From Cololabis saira (Eukaryota; Chordata; Actinopteri; Beloniformes; Belonidae), in NCBI RefSeq assembly GCF_033807715.1, contig NC_084607.1, positions 12,480,441 through 12,544,440 on the forward strand: DNA of 64,000 nt, read 5' to 3'. Position numbers and translations under genes: made by a program. Shown one piece after another: positions 10,510 through 23,700 of this stretch. Positions within the stretch are counted from its first letter, which is position 1. Each line of letters opens with the position of its first letter. The notes below the pieces were generated by a model that was given only the letters and a program-made list of their open reading frames with translations, was not told the origin of the DNA and ran no database searches.

Positions 10510-12022
10510 AATAAGATTGAGACCCAACTGTGACTCAATGTCAAATATACCACCATCAATAAGTTGACACTTTTCAGGTACATATCTCTTGAAGCTGGCT
10601 TTTTTGCATCACTTCATACTGAAACAAGCAAACAACCATTTCTTGCTAAAGATCAGCATAATATGTTGAGTTAACGTGCATAGCTTACCGTCTTACTGAC
10701 AAGCATAATTTAACCAATACTCTGAAACAACCTCTGTGTTCTCATCTGCTTTGCTTTACCTACAGCGTGTTTCTGCTCTCAGCTCCTGCTTGTGCAAATA
10801 TCCTGATCTTCAGTTGGAGCCGTTCTCTTTAGCTCAGTTTTCTTTTGCATGCTCTTGAAACTTGTACACTCTAATTTTTCTCTGTTCACTTGTGGGTCTT
10901 TACTTCAGGTGGGTTTGTTTTAATTCCCAGTATCTCATGGTTACTTGTTAACTGGTTTATTTTAAATCATTGTATTTCAGGTTGTATAGTGCTGATTCAC
11001 AACAAAACTCATCTAGAGAGCAAAGACGCATTTACTTTGGATTATAGCTGCATTTCAGTTCAGTCGTTAAAGGATCTTGTTACTTATATCTACTTATAAG
11101 TCATAGTTTATAAAACTTAAACAGACTAAAAACAGGTTAAAAACATAATATGATGATGACAGATACTTTCTGATGTTAAGAAAATGTATTTTTCCACAAA
11201 TTATTTCAGATGCTTTTAAAGACCGGTATTAGAAATGAATAAAGGTTCTTAGCAGTGGCGTCAATTCAGTTGAAGCTAAGGTATGGCAAGGTTATGAGTC
11301 ACAGAACTTAACTAGAGTATCAATCAACACGTCCAGCAAATACTCATCACAGAAGTCTGCTATGGAGCTTATCTGTGTGGTCTAGAAAATTGGAACTTTT
11401 TCAAATGCAGTCTCGCTCACTGCAAAAACTCAAAATCTTACCAGGAATATTTGTCTTATTTCTAGTTAAAATGTCTCATTTTTAGTCAAAAAATCTCATT
11501 ACACTTAAAACAAGAGTCATAACCAGAAAAATAACTTATTTGACCATTTTCACCTGTTTCAAGTAAATTTTCACTTGAAATAAGTAGAAAAATCTGCCAG
11601 TGGGACAAGATTTATCTTCTCATTACAAGCAAAAAAAATCTTGTTCCACTGGCAGATTTTTCCACTTATTTTAAGTGAAAATCTACTTGAAACAGGTGAA
11701 AATGGTTGTTTTTGAGTCTTGTCTTAAATGTAATGAGATTTAAAAAAAAAAAAAAAAATTAGACTAAAAATTAGACATTTTAACTAGAAATAAGACAAAT
11801 ATTCTTGTTAAGATTTTGAGTTTTTGCAGTGTATAATAACTAGTGAAATCATGTTGTTCTTATTTGCATTTGTAGTTATTCCATAAATGTATTTAAAAAA
11901 AACAAACATTTACATTTAACCCTTGAAGCAAAGGTGTGGCGGCTGCCATACCTTGCCATACCCAATTGACCCCCCTGGTTCTTAGTGTTTAGGTGTTTTA
12001 TAACATCTCTCATTTCTTAAAA
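10510..12022 (+). repeat. Large inverted repeat, arm 2 (interrupted by a hAT element)
   Basis: Positions 10510-11252 and 11986-12022 match arm 1 (7311-8077) in opposite orientation with a modest number of substitutions and small indels. The hAT-like element at 11253-11977 interrupts the match, with GTTCTTAG on both sides. The two arms enclose about 2.4 kb that includes pgls exons 4 and 5. Confidence 0.85.
11253..11977 (+). mobile_element. Non-autonomous hAT-like element, family 1 copy 1
   Basis: The element begins CAGTGGCGTCAATTCAGT and ends ATTGACCCCCCTG. It is flanked by perfect 8-bp duplications GTTCTTAG (11245-11252 and 11978-11985). CAG...CTG termini with an 8-bp duplication are typical of hAT transposons. 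A foldback core occupies 11418-11831. There is no transposase. A second copy in the opposite orientation is at 37067-37747. Confidence 0.9.
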
Positions 12023-12260
12023 TAAAATGTGGATTTTTACCGTTTTTGAAGTTTGATGGCCCACCCCCTTTAAGACTGAACACACTCCGCCCCTTTAAAC
12101 TCAACTTCTTACTGGTTGCATGAGGATCTGCTGCAGGCATAGCTGCTCTGTCTCTGTGATGGCCGCAAAAAGCAAAGAGATTATATTTCTATATCCCATA
12201 ACGGGCCACAATCATTGATTGTACTTCTTTTTTTTTTTCCTACTATAACTTATTGTCACC

Positions 12261-15200
12261 ATGCATTTGCTCGCCCTGCTGCTGCTGCTGCAGACCTGCT
12301 GCTGTCCCGTGTGGGGATATTTCGCGGAGGAGCGCTGGAGCCCCGAGTCTCCTCTGCAGGCTCCTCGTCTCCTGCTCGCCCTCATTTGCAGAAACTCCGA
12401 GCACTCCTTGCCCTATTTCCTGGGTACAATCGAGCGCCTCAACTATCCCAAAGATCGCATGGCTCTCTGGTAAGTTGACGTCGGAGAAGTGCTATAAGCT
12501 TAGAACTAATGTTTTCCACTTTAAAATCCAGAGGAGCGCACACACCGCTCCGCATAATGAGGAGAAATAAAAGAGGGTGGATCCTCCGATACATGGACGG
12601 CAAAACACTTTGAAAATGTCCTTAGTTTCTTTGTTATTGTTACTAAAGAGATACTAAAAACTCAAAGTGGCCCACACCACGGATATAAAGCGACTCTTTT
12701 GAAAGACTGGCATATCTGGACAATCAGATCACAATTGTGCGTTAAATCGATCCGTCTACGTGGATGGGGAAGGGGAAGGGACTTATTTGACCTCCAGGGG
12801 AGCTGTGTGACTCAAATGTCGGTTAAGCTTTTGCTATTGAAAGCCATCACTGTTGTCACTACGTCAAAACCTGACCTGACGCACCATATAGACCTGAGAT
12901 GTGGACCTGGTCAAATGCAATGTGCATAATTTGCGTTTATCTCATAATGTGACGTTGGGCAATACACGTTGTACGTCAGGGGTATTCAACTAGATTCGGC
13001 CGGGGGCCACATCTGCAAAAGGACTGTATGGAGAGGCAGGGCCGCACAATTTGAAAATGTGGGGGTTTTCAAAATGTATTTTGCACTCAAAGACGAAGAC
13101 TTATGTAAATATAATACATTTGTATTATACATTTGAATATATCTAGTTTACACATGGATTATGTATTAATTGTCTCCAGATTTAGTAATTGTGAATGTTA
13201 AATATAATATTCAGATAAAGAAATATTATTTTGAATGCAAGTTCATTTTGAAACCATGCATTGTGCAAACTTAATGAAATTGATATTGACCTACTTTTAA
13301 TAAAACACGCCATAATGACAAAGCACCACTTTCCACCAAGACTTCCTTATTTGAATATTATATTAAGCATTGAGCACAACAATTTTAGTCCATAGTAGCC
13401 AGTTATAAAAATATTATAAAAAAAAAAAAAAAAAAAAATTCAACAAACACCCCCTTTTTTGAAATATGACCAGGGGCCACATAAAAGCTCCTGGCGGGCC
13501 GCATGTGGCCTGCGGGCCGCCAATTGAATATCCCTGTTGTACGTTTTATTGCAGCTTGGAGTAACGTTGAACATGCACAACTCATCATGGACATTTTCAC
13601 CAAGTAGTAGGTTGCTACGGTTCACAAAACATACGTTTTTCCAATATCTGATGCATTTGTGGCCTATGCGTTGTTCATCATTTAAAACAATGTTCTAGTA
13701 CTTTTTCAGGTTTGGATTCTTCAATTTATCAAATGCACTTCATACATCTGTCTGCAATGCTTGGCCCAGTAAAAGTGGAAACAACTGGGAGGGAGGTGTT
13801 AGTTGAGTGGTTAAATAACATGCTCCAACAGCCCACCCTCATCTCCGTGCAGTTTTCATGTCTGCCCTGAGGACTCAACCTGCATTTCACCCTCATAAAT
13901 GAACCCACTTTACTGGGGGTTTTTACACAAGTGGTTTCCGGGTTGATCTTCACATCTGCTGCGATTGTATATATTCCTATACTGTATTTCCTGTAAATGT
14001 GTTTATGGGGAAAATAATTTAGTTCAACATGTCCTGCAGGACACTCAGTTTATTTAGGAAAAATGCAGACTGTTGTGTGCCATTCTAAACACACCATGTT
14101 GTGAGCTTTTAGGCTCTCACAGCTGTTTGTAAGCTGGCCAAAACCTCAGAATCAGAACTTGTGAAACCATCATTTAAATCTTTGGTGTCTTCAATTAGGT
14201 CTGCATTTCGCTCCACTGCAGTTTAAAAATAAAATAAGATAAGATTAAGATAAAAAAGAGAGAGACAGAGAAAGAGACACCTCTAGATGTGTGAGTACTT
14301 GATACACTTAATGATAGTATGATTTTACTTAATAACTTTTAAATTTGTGTAATTTGAGCATGAATAAGTATATAAGTTTATGTTTAAGGAATTTAAAAGC
14401 ACTGTACAGCAGGAATGGGTCTCACAAGAAGACACAGTGTTTTCACAGACCCACAGCTGACTGTGTGCAACTCTTGAACTGCTTGACCAAGAAATGACAG
14501 TTGTTTTGTTATAGCATGAGTGCTCCCTTCTTTTTTTAAGAGAAGCCTAATGCGAATATAATGATTCCTTCTTTCTGCATAATAGGATTAAACATGCAGG
14601 TTGTCAAACATGTAGCCTCCGCCTGTACAAATCATTTCCTTCTTTAGTGACCTACAATAGAGCAAGACTTCTTTAATGTTGTCTCTTATTCTACTTTCCC
14701 TAGAAAAGATGACCTGGAAAGAATGAACCAGGCGCTTAGTGTTTTTTGTTTTGTGATCTTGGTGTCATAAACAGTTGTGTTAGTTCCCACAACACCAGAC
14801 AATGAGTTTATAAAGAGTCAAGAATGATGGTTATTTGAGTTGGGGTTTTTGCTTTCAACACTGGCCTCTGTTTGAAAACTGTCTGGTCGCAGCACTGTAG
14901 GGAACTGTTGTTGGCCCTTTTTCTTCTTTGCTTTTCTTTAGTTGTTGATCATGCTTAATCCCACCGATCTTAAATGTTTACTTTTTATCTACATTGACAG
15001 GGTAGCAACCGATCACAATGAGGACAACTCTACATTCATTCTGCGTGACTGGCTTTTAAAGGTGCAGAACCTTTACCATTATGTGGAGTGGAGGCCAGAG
15101 GAACGAACCAGGTTGATTTCTCACTGGAGTCATTGATATTGTGTTTTTTTTTAAGACAAATAGACCTAAATATTCTAATTCTTTGTCTCTCTCTCTATAT

Positions 15201-18200
15201 ATGTGTTTTAGAACATACAGGGATGAAGAAGGTCCAAAACAATGGACAGATCTGCGTTATGAGCATGTTATGAAGCTTCGGCAAGTAGCACTCGAGTCTG
15301 CTCGTGAAATGTGGGCTGACTATTTCATGGTAGGTTAAAAAAAACTGCTCTGAAGTTACAGAAAAGGATGCACAAGTTTGAAATTTTTTTTCCATTTTAA
15401 GCAACAATCCCTTATACTTTTTTGTCAATAAATTATATTCAAGGCTGAACTGTCACTGAAATAGAATTTTCAACTTTGTAATTTCATTGTAATATTATAG
15501 TTCAGTTCATCCAGGTCCTTGAACCATGAATGCAGCACTGTGCAGATTTTTTGTTTTTAAGCCCACAGCCCAACCCACATTGTCCAGTGTCAGTGGGGAT
15601 AATTATGCATCTACAATTGCAATAATTGTGTACTCTTAGACTTTCTTCTTAGATTGAAAACTGAAATTGTAGTGAGCAATCTGTTCTTGCTGATCAGTCG
15701 CCCAGTTTCAGGGTTATATTTAAACTTCTTGTTCACTTCTTTTTTTTCTTTGTCTTTTTCCTAAAGTCAGCAATGTAGTTCACATGCATTTCTTTGACTC
15801 AAACCAATTTCACATTCTATCCTATCCGATCTGTGCAGCTGGTGGATTGCGATAACCTCCTCACCAATCCCAACGTGCTCTGGAAGCTCATGAAAGAGAA
15901 CAAGACCATAATCGCGCCGATGCTTGAGTCCCGTGCAGCTTATTCAAACTTCTGGTGTGGAATGACCTCCGAGGTACTCCAATGACAGTGGGGTGTATTT
16001 TAAAATATGCTCTGGATTTTTTTATGAATTCAAATATTAACCAGCGTTTCTTCGGTAGGGTTACTACAAGCGGACGCCTGCTTACATACCTATCAGAAAA
16101 CAGGTACGGAGGGGCTGCTTTGCTGTCCCCATGGTTCACTCCACGTTCCTGATTGACCTCAGGAAAGAGGCGTCCAAGGAGCTTGCCTTTCACCCCCCAC
16201 ATCCCCAGTACAGCTGGGCTTTTGATGACATCATTGTGTTTGCGTTCTCTACTCGGATGGCAGGTATTTCACATAAGTTCATCCTTTCTAGTAGGGCTGG
16301 GCGATATATCGAGATTTTAATATATATCGATATATTTTCAAACACGATATGTTACGAGACAATATCGTTTATATCGATTTAAAAAATATATATATATATA
16401 TATATTTTTTACATTTTTTTTTTTTTTTTTACATTTTATTTTTATGATTTTGATAAAGCTTATTTTGTGACAAATTGACTTGAATGTTTTATTTGAGATT
16501 TGCACAAATGTTTTGTTATTTGCACAACTGTCAACCTCAGTGGAAAAGTCTGCCTGTTACTGTCTACATTGTATTAATTGCACAGTGTATTTTAATTTAA
16601 TTGTTATGCAGGAAAGGGATATTTGTTTTATTTTATTCAAGAAGCATTTTTATTCTATATATGCAGGCAGTTTATTTTTATTTCATTTGTTTTATACATT
16701 TTGATATTGTGCAGACCTCTGTTAACAAAGGTACCTGTGTGACATTTGGCACAAGGCTTTGTATTAAAACTGACTGTTTTTTTAAGGGTTTGCTTCAGAA
16801 AAAAATGAAGCTAACAGAGATGCTTTTCTATAATGCTTTGGGGGAAACCCCAATTAAGGCACAGAAAAAATATCGAGATATATATCGAGTATCGCCATTT
16901 AGCTAGAAAATATCGAGATATGACTTTTGGTCCATATCGCCCAGAACCTACTTTCTAGGGAGCTTAAATATGAAATCTAAAGAGATTACCGGTACATATC
17001 AGAGTGTTCAGTTTTGATTGACACATACATCTTTTGTTTTTAACAGATGTTCAAATGTTTGTATGTAACAAGGAGACCTACGGTTACTTACCTGTACCGC
17101 TACGGGCCCACAATACTTTGCAAGATGAATCTGACAGCTTCTTGCACTCCCTGTTGGAAGTTAGTGGTGAGGACTTTGCGTTCATATTGAGAGCTGTACT
17201 TTTGCACCTCCCTCTTTTTCAGCTGGCTTTAAGTTTTTATACAGCATGTATCTGTATATATATTTTATACCATTTCTGCATCCATCTTCCCTCTTACTGT
17301 ATAGTGAGACACTCCCCAGTGAGGCCTTCAAAATACATACCTGTTCCCACAAAACAACCCGACAAAATGGGCTTTGATGAGGTAAGTGAGGAGTGATGTG
17401 AAGATGGAATATGCAAAATGGTCCTCTACCCATTTCCTTGCTGAAAGCCTCTCCCCCCCTGTTTAAAACTGTAAATATACTTAATGGCTCAATTTTTATT
17501 GCAGGTGTTCATGATCAACCTGCAGAGGCGGACTGATCGCAGAGAGCGTATGCTGACGGCCCTGCATGAGCAGGAGATCGCATGTAAGGTTACTGCTGCT
17601 GTAGATGGAAAGTAAGTTTGTGTAACGAGTACTAATATTCAGTACTTTAGTCATGACTGTGTGCCTTTTTTCATGACGTTATTTACAAATGTCTTGTTCT
17701 CTTTCTAACTCAGGGCAATGAATGTTAGTGAAGTTCAGGCTATGGGCATCCACATGCTCCCTGGATACAGTGACCCTTACCATGGTCGACCGCTGACAAA
17801 GGGAGAGCTGGGCTGCTTTCTCTCCCACTATAACATCTGGAAAATGGTGAGTCCCGGGAGTACATTATCTAAGCATTATTTTCAGCCAGACAGACACAAG
17901 GCAATCAAATGAATCTGTGCTGGGCCTTAGGTTGTAGAGCGTGGACTGCAAACATCTCTGGTGATCGAAGACGACCTGCGCTTTGAGGTTTTCTTCAAAC
18001 GTCGCTTGATGAATCTGATGAGTGAGATTGATTCTGAGGGACTAGATTGGGATCTCATGTGAGTTTGTTTCTCTTTCACAATATTTCATTTTATTACCAG
18101 ACTCTGGAGTATGCAACTTATTTTCACCTCTCATCTCTTGTTATTATATCTTCTAGTTATATTGGGCGGAAAAGAAATCAAGTGGATCACCCAGAGAAAG

Positions 18201-18727
18201 CAGTGGCAAATATACACAATTTAGTTGAAGCTGACTATTCATACTGGACACTAGGTTATATGATATCATTACAAGGTGCTCAGAAGCTTTTGAATGCAGA
18301 ACCACTAAAGAAGATGTTGCCAGTGGATGAATTTCTTCCCATCATGTATAATAAACACCCCATGTAAGTGTTTATAGCGACTAGTAAAAGTACAAAGACA
18401 TGGACGAACAGAAACTTCTGCTCATGACTCTTTGTTTTTTATCACCTTCTCTTCTACAGCAAGGATTATATGGATCAGTTTGAAACCAGGGATCTCAAGG
18501 CGTTTTCTGCAGAGCCTCTTCTTGTGTATCCAACGCACTATACGGGTGACCCGGGCTACATCAGCGACACTGAGACTTCCACTGTTTGGGACAATGAAAA
18601 GGTCCGCACGGACTGGGACAGAGCACGCTCAGGAAAAACCCGGGAGCAGGCCAAGATCAGCAGCGAGGCCCAGAACTCAGATGTGCTCCAGTCCCCTTTG
18701 GACAGTATAGCACGGGATGAGCTGTGA
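12261..18727 (+). CDS. colgalt1: Procollagen galactosyltransferase 1 (GLT25D1)
   Basis: This ER-lumen enzyme transfers galactose to hydroxylysine in collagen and collagen-domain proteins. Twelve exons join in phase: 12261-12469, 15001-15111, 15212-15329, 15839-15973, 16059-16263, 17047-17166, 17305-17381, 17505-17611, 17714-17846, 17931-18058, 18157-18363, 18460-18727 (TGA). They give 605 aa; the human protein has 622. A leucine-rich signal peptide covers residues 1-19, and RDEL ends the protein (ER retention). The N-terminal glycosyltransferase-like domain has the DxD motif as LVDCDN (147-152). The C-terminal GT25 domain starts near [15 protein letters not shown] (about 327) and has VIEDDLRFE (416-424). 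The C-terminal [11 protein letters not shown] fits COLGALT1 better than COLGALT2, and its neighbour pgls is also near COLGALT1 in human. An AATAAA lies at 19729-19734. Confidence 0.95.
12977..13536. mobile_element. hAT (Charlie-like) miniature element
   Basis: It begins CAGGGGTATTCAACTAGATT and ends CAATTGAATATCCCTG, with inverted termini. Both sides carry the perfect 8-bp duplication TTGTACGT (12969-12976 and 13537-13544). The subterminal GGGCCGCATGTGGCC motif is typical of vertebrate Charlie-type elements. It lies in colgalt1 intron 1 and has no coding capacity. Confidence 0.9.
13545..15000. other. colgalt1 intron 1, remainder
   Basis: Apart from the hAT element ending at 13536, I see nothing definite here: AT-rich unique-looking sequence with a short purine-rich stretch near 14230-14280, no convincing exon and no recognisable repeat. 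Confidence 0.5.
16292..16950. mobile_element. hAT-like miniature element with TATCGAT-rich ends
   Basis: The termini are TAGGGCTGGGCGATAT and ATATCGCCCAGAACCTA, inverted with few mismatches. Perfect 8-bp duplications CTTTCTAG flank them (16284-16291 and 16951-16958). The subterminal regions are rich in ATATCGA. No transposase is encoded; open frames inside are incidental. It lies in colgalt1 intron 5. Confidence 0.88.
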
Positions 18728-20769
18728 GAGGATCCACACAAGAACCAAAGATGTAAACATGCAAAAGGACACAGCAGCTCGCGTTTTTTCATCCTTAATC
18801 ATTTTTGATTTGGTGTGATATAAAAGTTTATAGATAGATTACATTTCTCAGCTGTGACAAGTTAAAAAGGGATCATGGAGGGTTTGTTGTATGGGTATGT
18901 TTTAGTTAAATAAGGCACTAGACTTGCCATTTTCAATGGCATTTGCAGTACTCATCTTCTGTCTGTCATACAGAAATTAGGTGCATTATCAAGGAGTTGC
19001 ATTGTGCTGGTACAGTTAGATTTAACATTACACTTTGAAATGTTTTTTTTTGTTTTTTTTGTTAATAATGTTTTCTTAAAATTAAAAATGAATAAGGGTA
19101 CAGACAAAAGCAAGACTTAAATTAGGACATTCCAGTTGTAAGTCTTTTTTTGTTACTTATTTCTTTAAAATTAAAAAAAGTTGTCCATATTTTATATATT
19201 TATAATCTTTTTCATCACTCAAGTGGCTTATATAGGTAAATAATATAAGCTACAAAAAAGTTCCTGTTGACTCACAATCACAGATTTACAGCATTACACA
19301 TCTGCCATCTAAACAGTTCTTTACATTATTATGAAACAAACCACTTTACATAGCATACGGGCTGTGGTATTAGTCTAAAACGGTTACACATTCCCTCAAA
19401 GTGGCCTCAGAACAACCTACCTGCCCACATGTTAACAAATATTAACCTCTAGATCCATTCACTTTCTATCTGCTTTATCCTGCTCAGATTGCTGGGGCGT
19501 CTGAGCTGTTGTGGGGCATAAACGTGGGGTACACCCTGCTAGGCACAGTCCTTTTGTGCCCTCTGGGGGCAATTTGGTTCACAGCAGAATTCACATGACA
19601 TTTCCACACCCAAAGATATAACATAAAGGAACAAACTATATGTTTATGCACTTGCACTTGCAATACACATTTAAAGGAATATTCAAGCCATCCCTCCAAG
19701 CTCCAAGCTTAAATTCAGCCCTATGCTCAATAAAATATGGAAAAGACCAATGTACCTTCTTGTTTTTTTCAGTTGTGAGAGGAAGTTGAAATACTCAGGA
19801 GCATATAACGGCTCAGCCGAGGTTTGAACTAGGCACCGTGTTGCTGTGATGTGACAATTCTAACTACTGCGCTATCATGCAGCTCAAGCCTCTGCACGTT
19901 TTAATCCCTTTCAGATCGATGCACTCTGAATTTAAGCACTTTATGTGATAAATCATAGAAACGTGTTTGATTTTGTTTTACCCCCTACAGGTCACAAGTT
20001 ATTCTTTAATGGTCCCCCATCCTATTATTGTGCACATACGATGTCAGTGGTGCATTGTTCCAACAATAAAATTGAAAAATATATATATATATATTTGTGA
20101 TTATTTTTGTCATATTAACATTTATAGGAAAGTGAAATCAAAATTAAACTTAACAAGTACTGTAGGCTATTAAGAGTTAACAAATGTCACTGTATCAAGA
20201 AAAAATATCGTGAGAATCGTCTTTTACAGTAACTTCCGTGACCTCATTTGTTTTTTCATGCACTGGGTACGCTAACCACTGACAGTTATGCAGAGCTCAA
20301 TGTGTTTTCTCCCTTCTACATGGGGTAAACATCCGGGTTTTAGATGACAGGTTCTGCTGTTCCATTACACCACTAGGATTTTGAATAACATATCTGTCAG
20401 AGGTTAGAAAGCTTTCTGACTAATGCAACAAAAACCTCACACAAAAGCACCTTCTCACTAAATGTGGTGCAGCAGAGTGGGTGGGGACTACTGTGACACA
20501 AAGATACACTTCCTCTTCCCTTGATGGTGAAATCATTGGTCAACCTTCACTCTACCAGAGGAAGATCATTTTAGAAGGTGAAGTGGCAGCAAGCTCGAGC
20601 TGCATGGTGGTAATTTACTCTACGCGTATCACGGTGTGTACACACACCACAGTGTACATTTTCTGCATCTAAAACTATACTGTTTTAAATGGTGCACTGT
20701 TGAGTGACCCCGGTGCAGATGATATGTGAGTGCGTCTGTTAGGGTCTGTTGGGGAGAAAGTGAGGAGAA
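18728..20769. other. colgalt1-gmip intergenic region
   Basis: The colgalt1 3' UTR probably runs to the AATAAA at 19729-19734. Around 19455-19640 there is a degraded copy of the dispersed repeat also seen at 38683-38875 (TCTATCTGCTTTATCCTGCT). A short (TA)n lies near 20081. No gene is recognisable between about 19750 and 20769, which should include the gmip promoter. Confidence 0.5.
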
Positions 20770-23700
20770 ATGGAGGAACATGAACCAAGCAAGGATTCTT
20801 CTCAAACCACAGGTAAGCAGATATAGTTTGTAGAAAAGCTTGATCAAGTGATGCTGTCTTTATTCTGCTCATCGGGTCGCCTGTAGTGATCACAGCACAT
20901 TCAATCTGTTTCCATTTTAACTGTTCATTGGTCTCAATTATGAATAAACCTGTTGGATAAAAATGCATTTAAAGTAGCAAATATTCTCTTGCTGTCACTA
21001 AAAATCATCCAACTTTACAATAGTGTTATAAAATATGGTTTAGCGTGTGGTTGGAAGTAAACACTATGCTTGCTGCGCCTGTTAAAGTTCCTGTCAGAGA
21101 ATGCTGTGAGGCCTCCTCCTGTTCAAAGGAGCGTTGATGAACTTCCTGAACTCTTTCTTCATTCTGACACACTCTTGCTCTGTCTTTTTGCTTGACTTGT
21201 GTATTTTTTTATTTAAGGGGATTCAGCTCCTTTCAGTTTTTTGCAAAAAAAAAACAAGAATGAAATTTTAGCCTACTTTAACATTAGGACGGATGTAGGA
21301 CTTAACAGAGCTTCACATTCAACTATAATATTTGCAGAACTCTTACAATCTCCACACGAGGAGCATCTCTGTGCATGTCAGAAATGTAATAATGTAAAAA
21401 ATGTTTGCTTCTAGAAATTTAGCAAGTAAACAGCACACAAAAACGAAAGCTTATCTCTGCTTGAGTGCATTTTAAGTTTAAAAACGAAACATCTAATTTT
21501 GCTGAATTATTTTGCTTACTCTCAGTTCTTGTTCTTTTTTTCTGAAACGTTGGCGGTGTGAAAAACAAGGACTGTATGCACATTATGGGACGTGACACAA
21601 ATTGTGAGCAGGATGTGGTTTACCGAAACGGAGGTGTCTCTGACAGAAGATTTATTTTTCTCTTTATTGTATTTCTTGTAATTTATTATGTTGTAACCTT
21701 TTGGTGTTAGCAGTCAAACAATATGAATAAAAAAGCTTTAAGATTCAATATCAAACTGTATGATTAAGCTTTGGGTTTAAGTTCTGCTTCAGTCAAAGAA
21801 CTATTTGTTTGTCCTTTATAAGGAATTTTTAAGGAAATATGATAAGTATATTTTTAAAGAGGAACTGCATTTAATTTCCTTGTAATTTTTCATTTGAGTA
21901 TGGTCAGTTTTCCTTTGTATGCACTGTGATAAGTCTATTTTTGTTCATAAAGTATTTATCCACTACTCTTTAAAAGGAAATGAAGTAAAATGTTTTGTAT
22001 AAATTGCAGAAAGCAAGTTAGAGCTCAAAACCACATTTGACATTGTATCATTTTTATGCTGCCAACATCATTATTGGGTCATATAAAGAGCCTTTTCATG
22101 TACAGAATGTGAAATAAATATTTTTCCCTAAGGTCTGTGTACACTGTGCTTGGCGATTGTGATGGAAGGACAGGATGCAAATCTACAAAGGTCTATTCCT
22201 TTATGTGCCTTAGCTTTTCCCTTTTTCATTTCAGAAGTGACGAGGGTACATCCTAAGTCTGAAACCAAACGATACAGTGAGATCTTCAGAGACTTTGATA
22301 ATCTTGATCTCTCTTTAATTTCTTCGTAAGTATTATTCATTTCCAAATTATGTCAGCACTTGTAAGCCTTTTTGCCTTCCTATTTGCTTATTCAGTGTGA
22401 TGTGAGTGTTGCACCGAAAACACTGTAGTGGTGGGCATGTCATTTGAAATGGTGTTAACATTCATGACCATGGGAAACTAATGGGATGAAATGTTTGAGT
22501 TAAAATTTGAGTTACATTTGTCATGGCCATTAACGATTGTCTGTATAAATGTATTAAAAGTTTAATTTATGTCATTTTAAATGTACGTTGCTCTTCTTTT
22601 TTCACTATTTATTTTAAGAACAATAAAACAGCTAGAAAAGTATATGCGTGTTACCAAAAATTGAGATTACAGTGGTACTAAACAAACTGCTAAGTATAGT
22701 AATTACATATTGATCATCTTTATACTCTTTTATGTACCATTTGAGTGCCATTTTTTATCCACAGTATTACTCAACAAACCCTCATCTCTTTTCAAAACAT
22801 AATTTCATTTGATTGATTCTAAAACATTGTTTTTCCCTTCCATTTTCAGTGAAGCGGATGATCTGCTGGCAGATAGTGACTCTCTGTCCACGTCAGAATC
22901 CATCTCTGCAGAGGGTTCAGAGACCACAGAGCAAAATGATGTGCCTGTAAGATTTGTATTCCTTAAAACACATGAAATCCTATCTATTTTATCTAGATAT
23001 TCTTATTTCCAGTGGTGTTAAGATGCACTGTGTCCTCAGATCCGTGCCGAGGCCTATGACGTGGATGGAAACCAAACAGGTAGGATTCGTGCCAGTGTGT
23101 GTGGGGGGTGTGGGGGGTGGGGGCAGAGAGAGAAAAATAAAACAGGGTGTGTATGTAGACTTGCTAAAACTGTCTAGCCATGCTCACATTTATTAGCAAG
23201 GTTTCTGTGTCACCAAGTGTTGGAGACACTTGTTCTAGTGTTTAAGGTTGTTGCAGCAATCCGTCGGTGACAGAATATAATTTTCATGCTTTAGTTATTT
23301 TCTTATACTTTGCTGTGAGTTGTAATTGCCCTGCTGTAACAGGATTAGGATAAAGGGAGAGGATTTAAGCGGGACACTACTGCTCTAAGTTTATGTCACA
23401 CACAAGAGAAATAGAGACAGATTTAAGAGAGAGCAGATGTCAGTAATGAAACTTGAGGCAAAATAGAAGTATATAAAATGGAGAAAAGACTGCATAATCA
23501 TAGACCGCTAAGATTTGCTACCATGTGCAACATTTCATCTGAGCGCCACAGCAAACCACAGAACAAGCGCAATTAGAGAAAGATATGGTGTAGACAACAA
23601 TAAAAGAATAGTAGTAAAAGCAATTAACAAGCTGAATCGCTCTGCATATACTTTTTCCCTCGAGGACTCCTCCCCCACACCATCTTACCCCACTAGCTCA

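Larger units (their letters stand above)
9777..12260. other. pgls-colgalt1 intergenic region
   Basis: It contains the pgls 3' UTR with AATAAA at 9876-9881, and a short retroelement tail near 10260-10370 ending in AATAAAATTGAATTGAA. Inverted-repeat arm 2 follows (10510-12022) with a hAT element inside it. About 240 bp of presumed colgalt1 promoter and leader remain, without an obvious TATA box. Confidence 0.6.
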
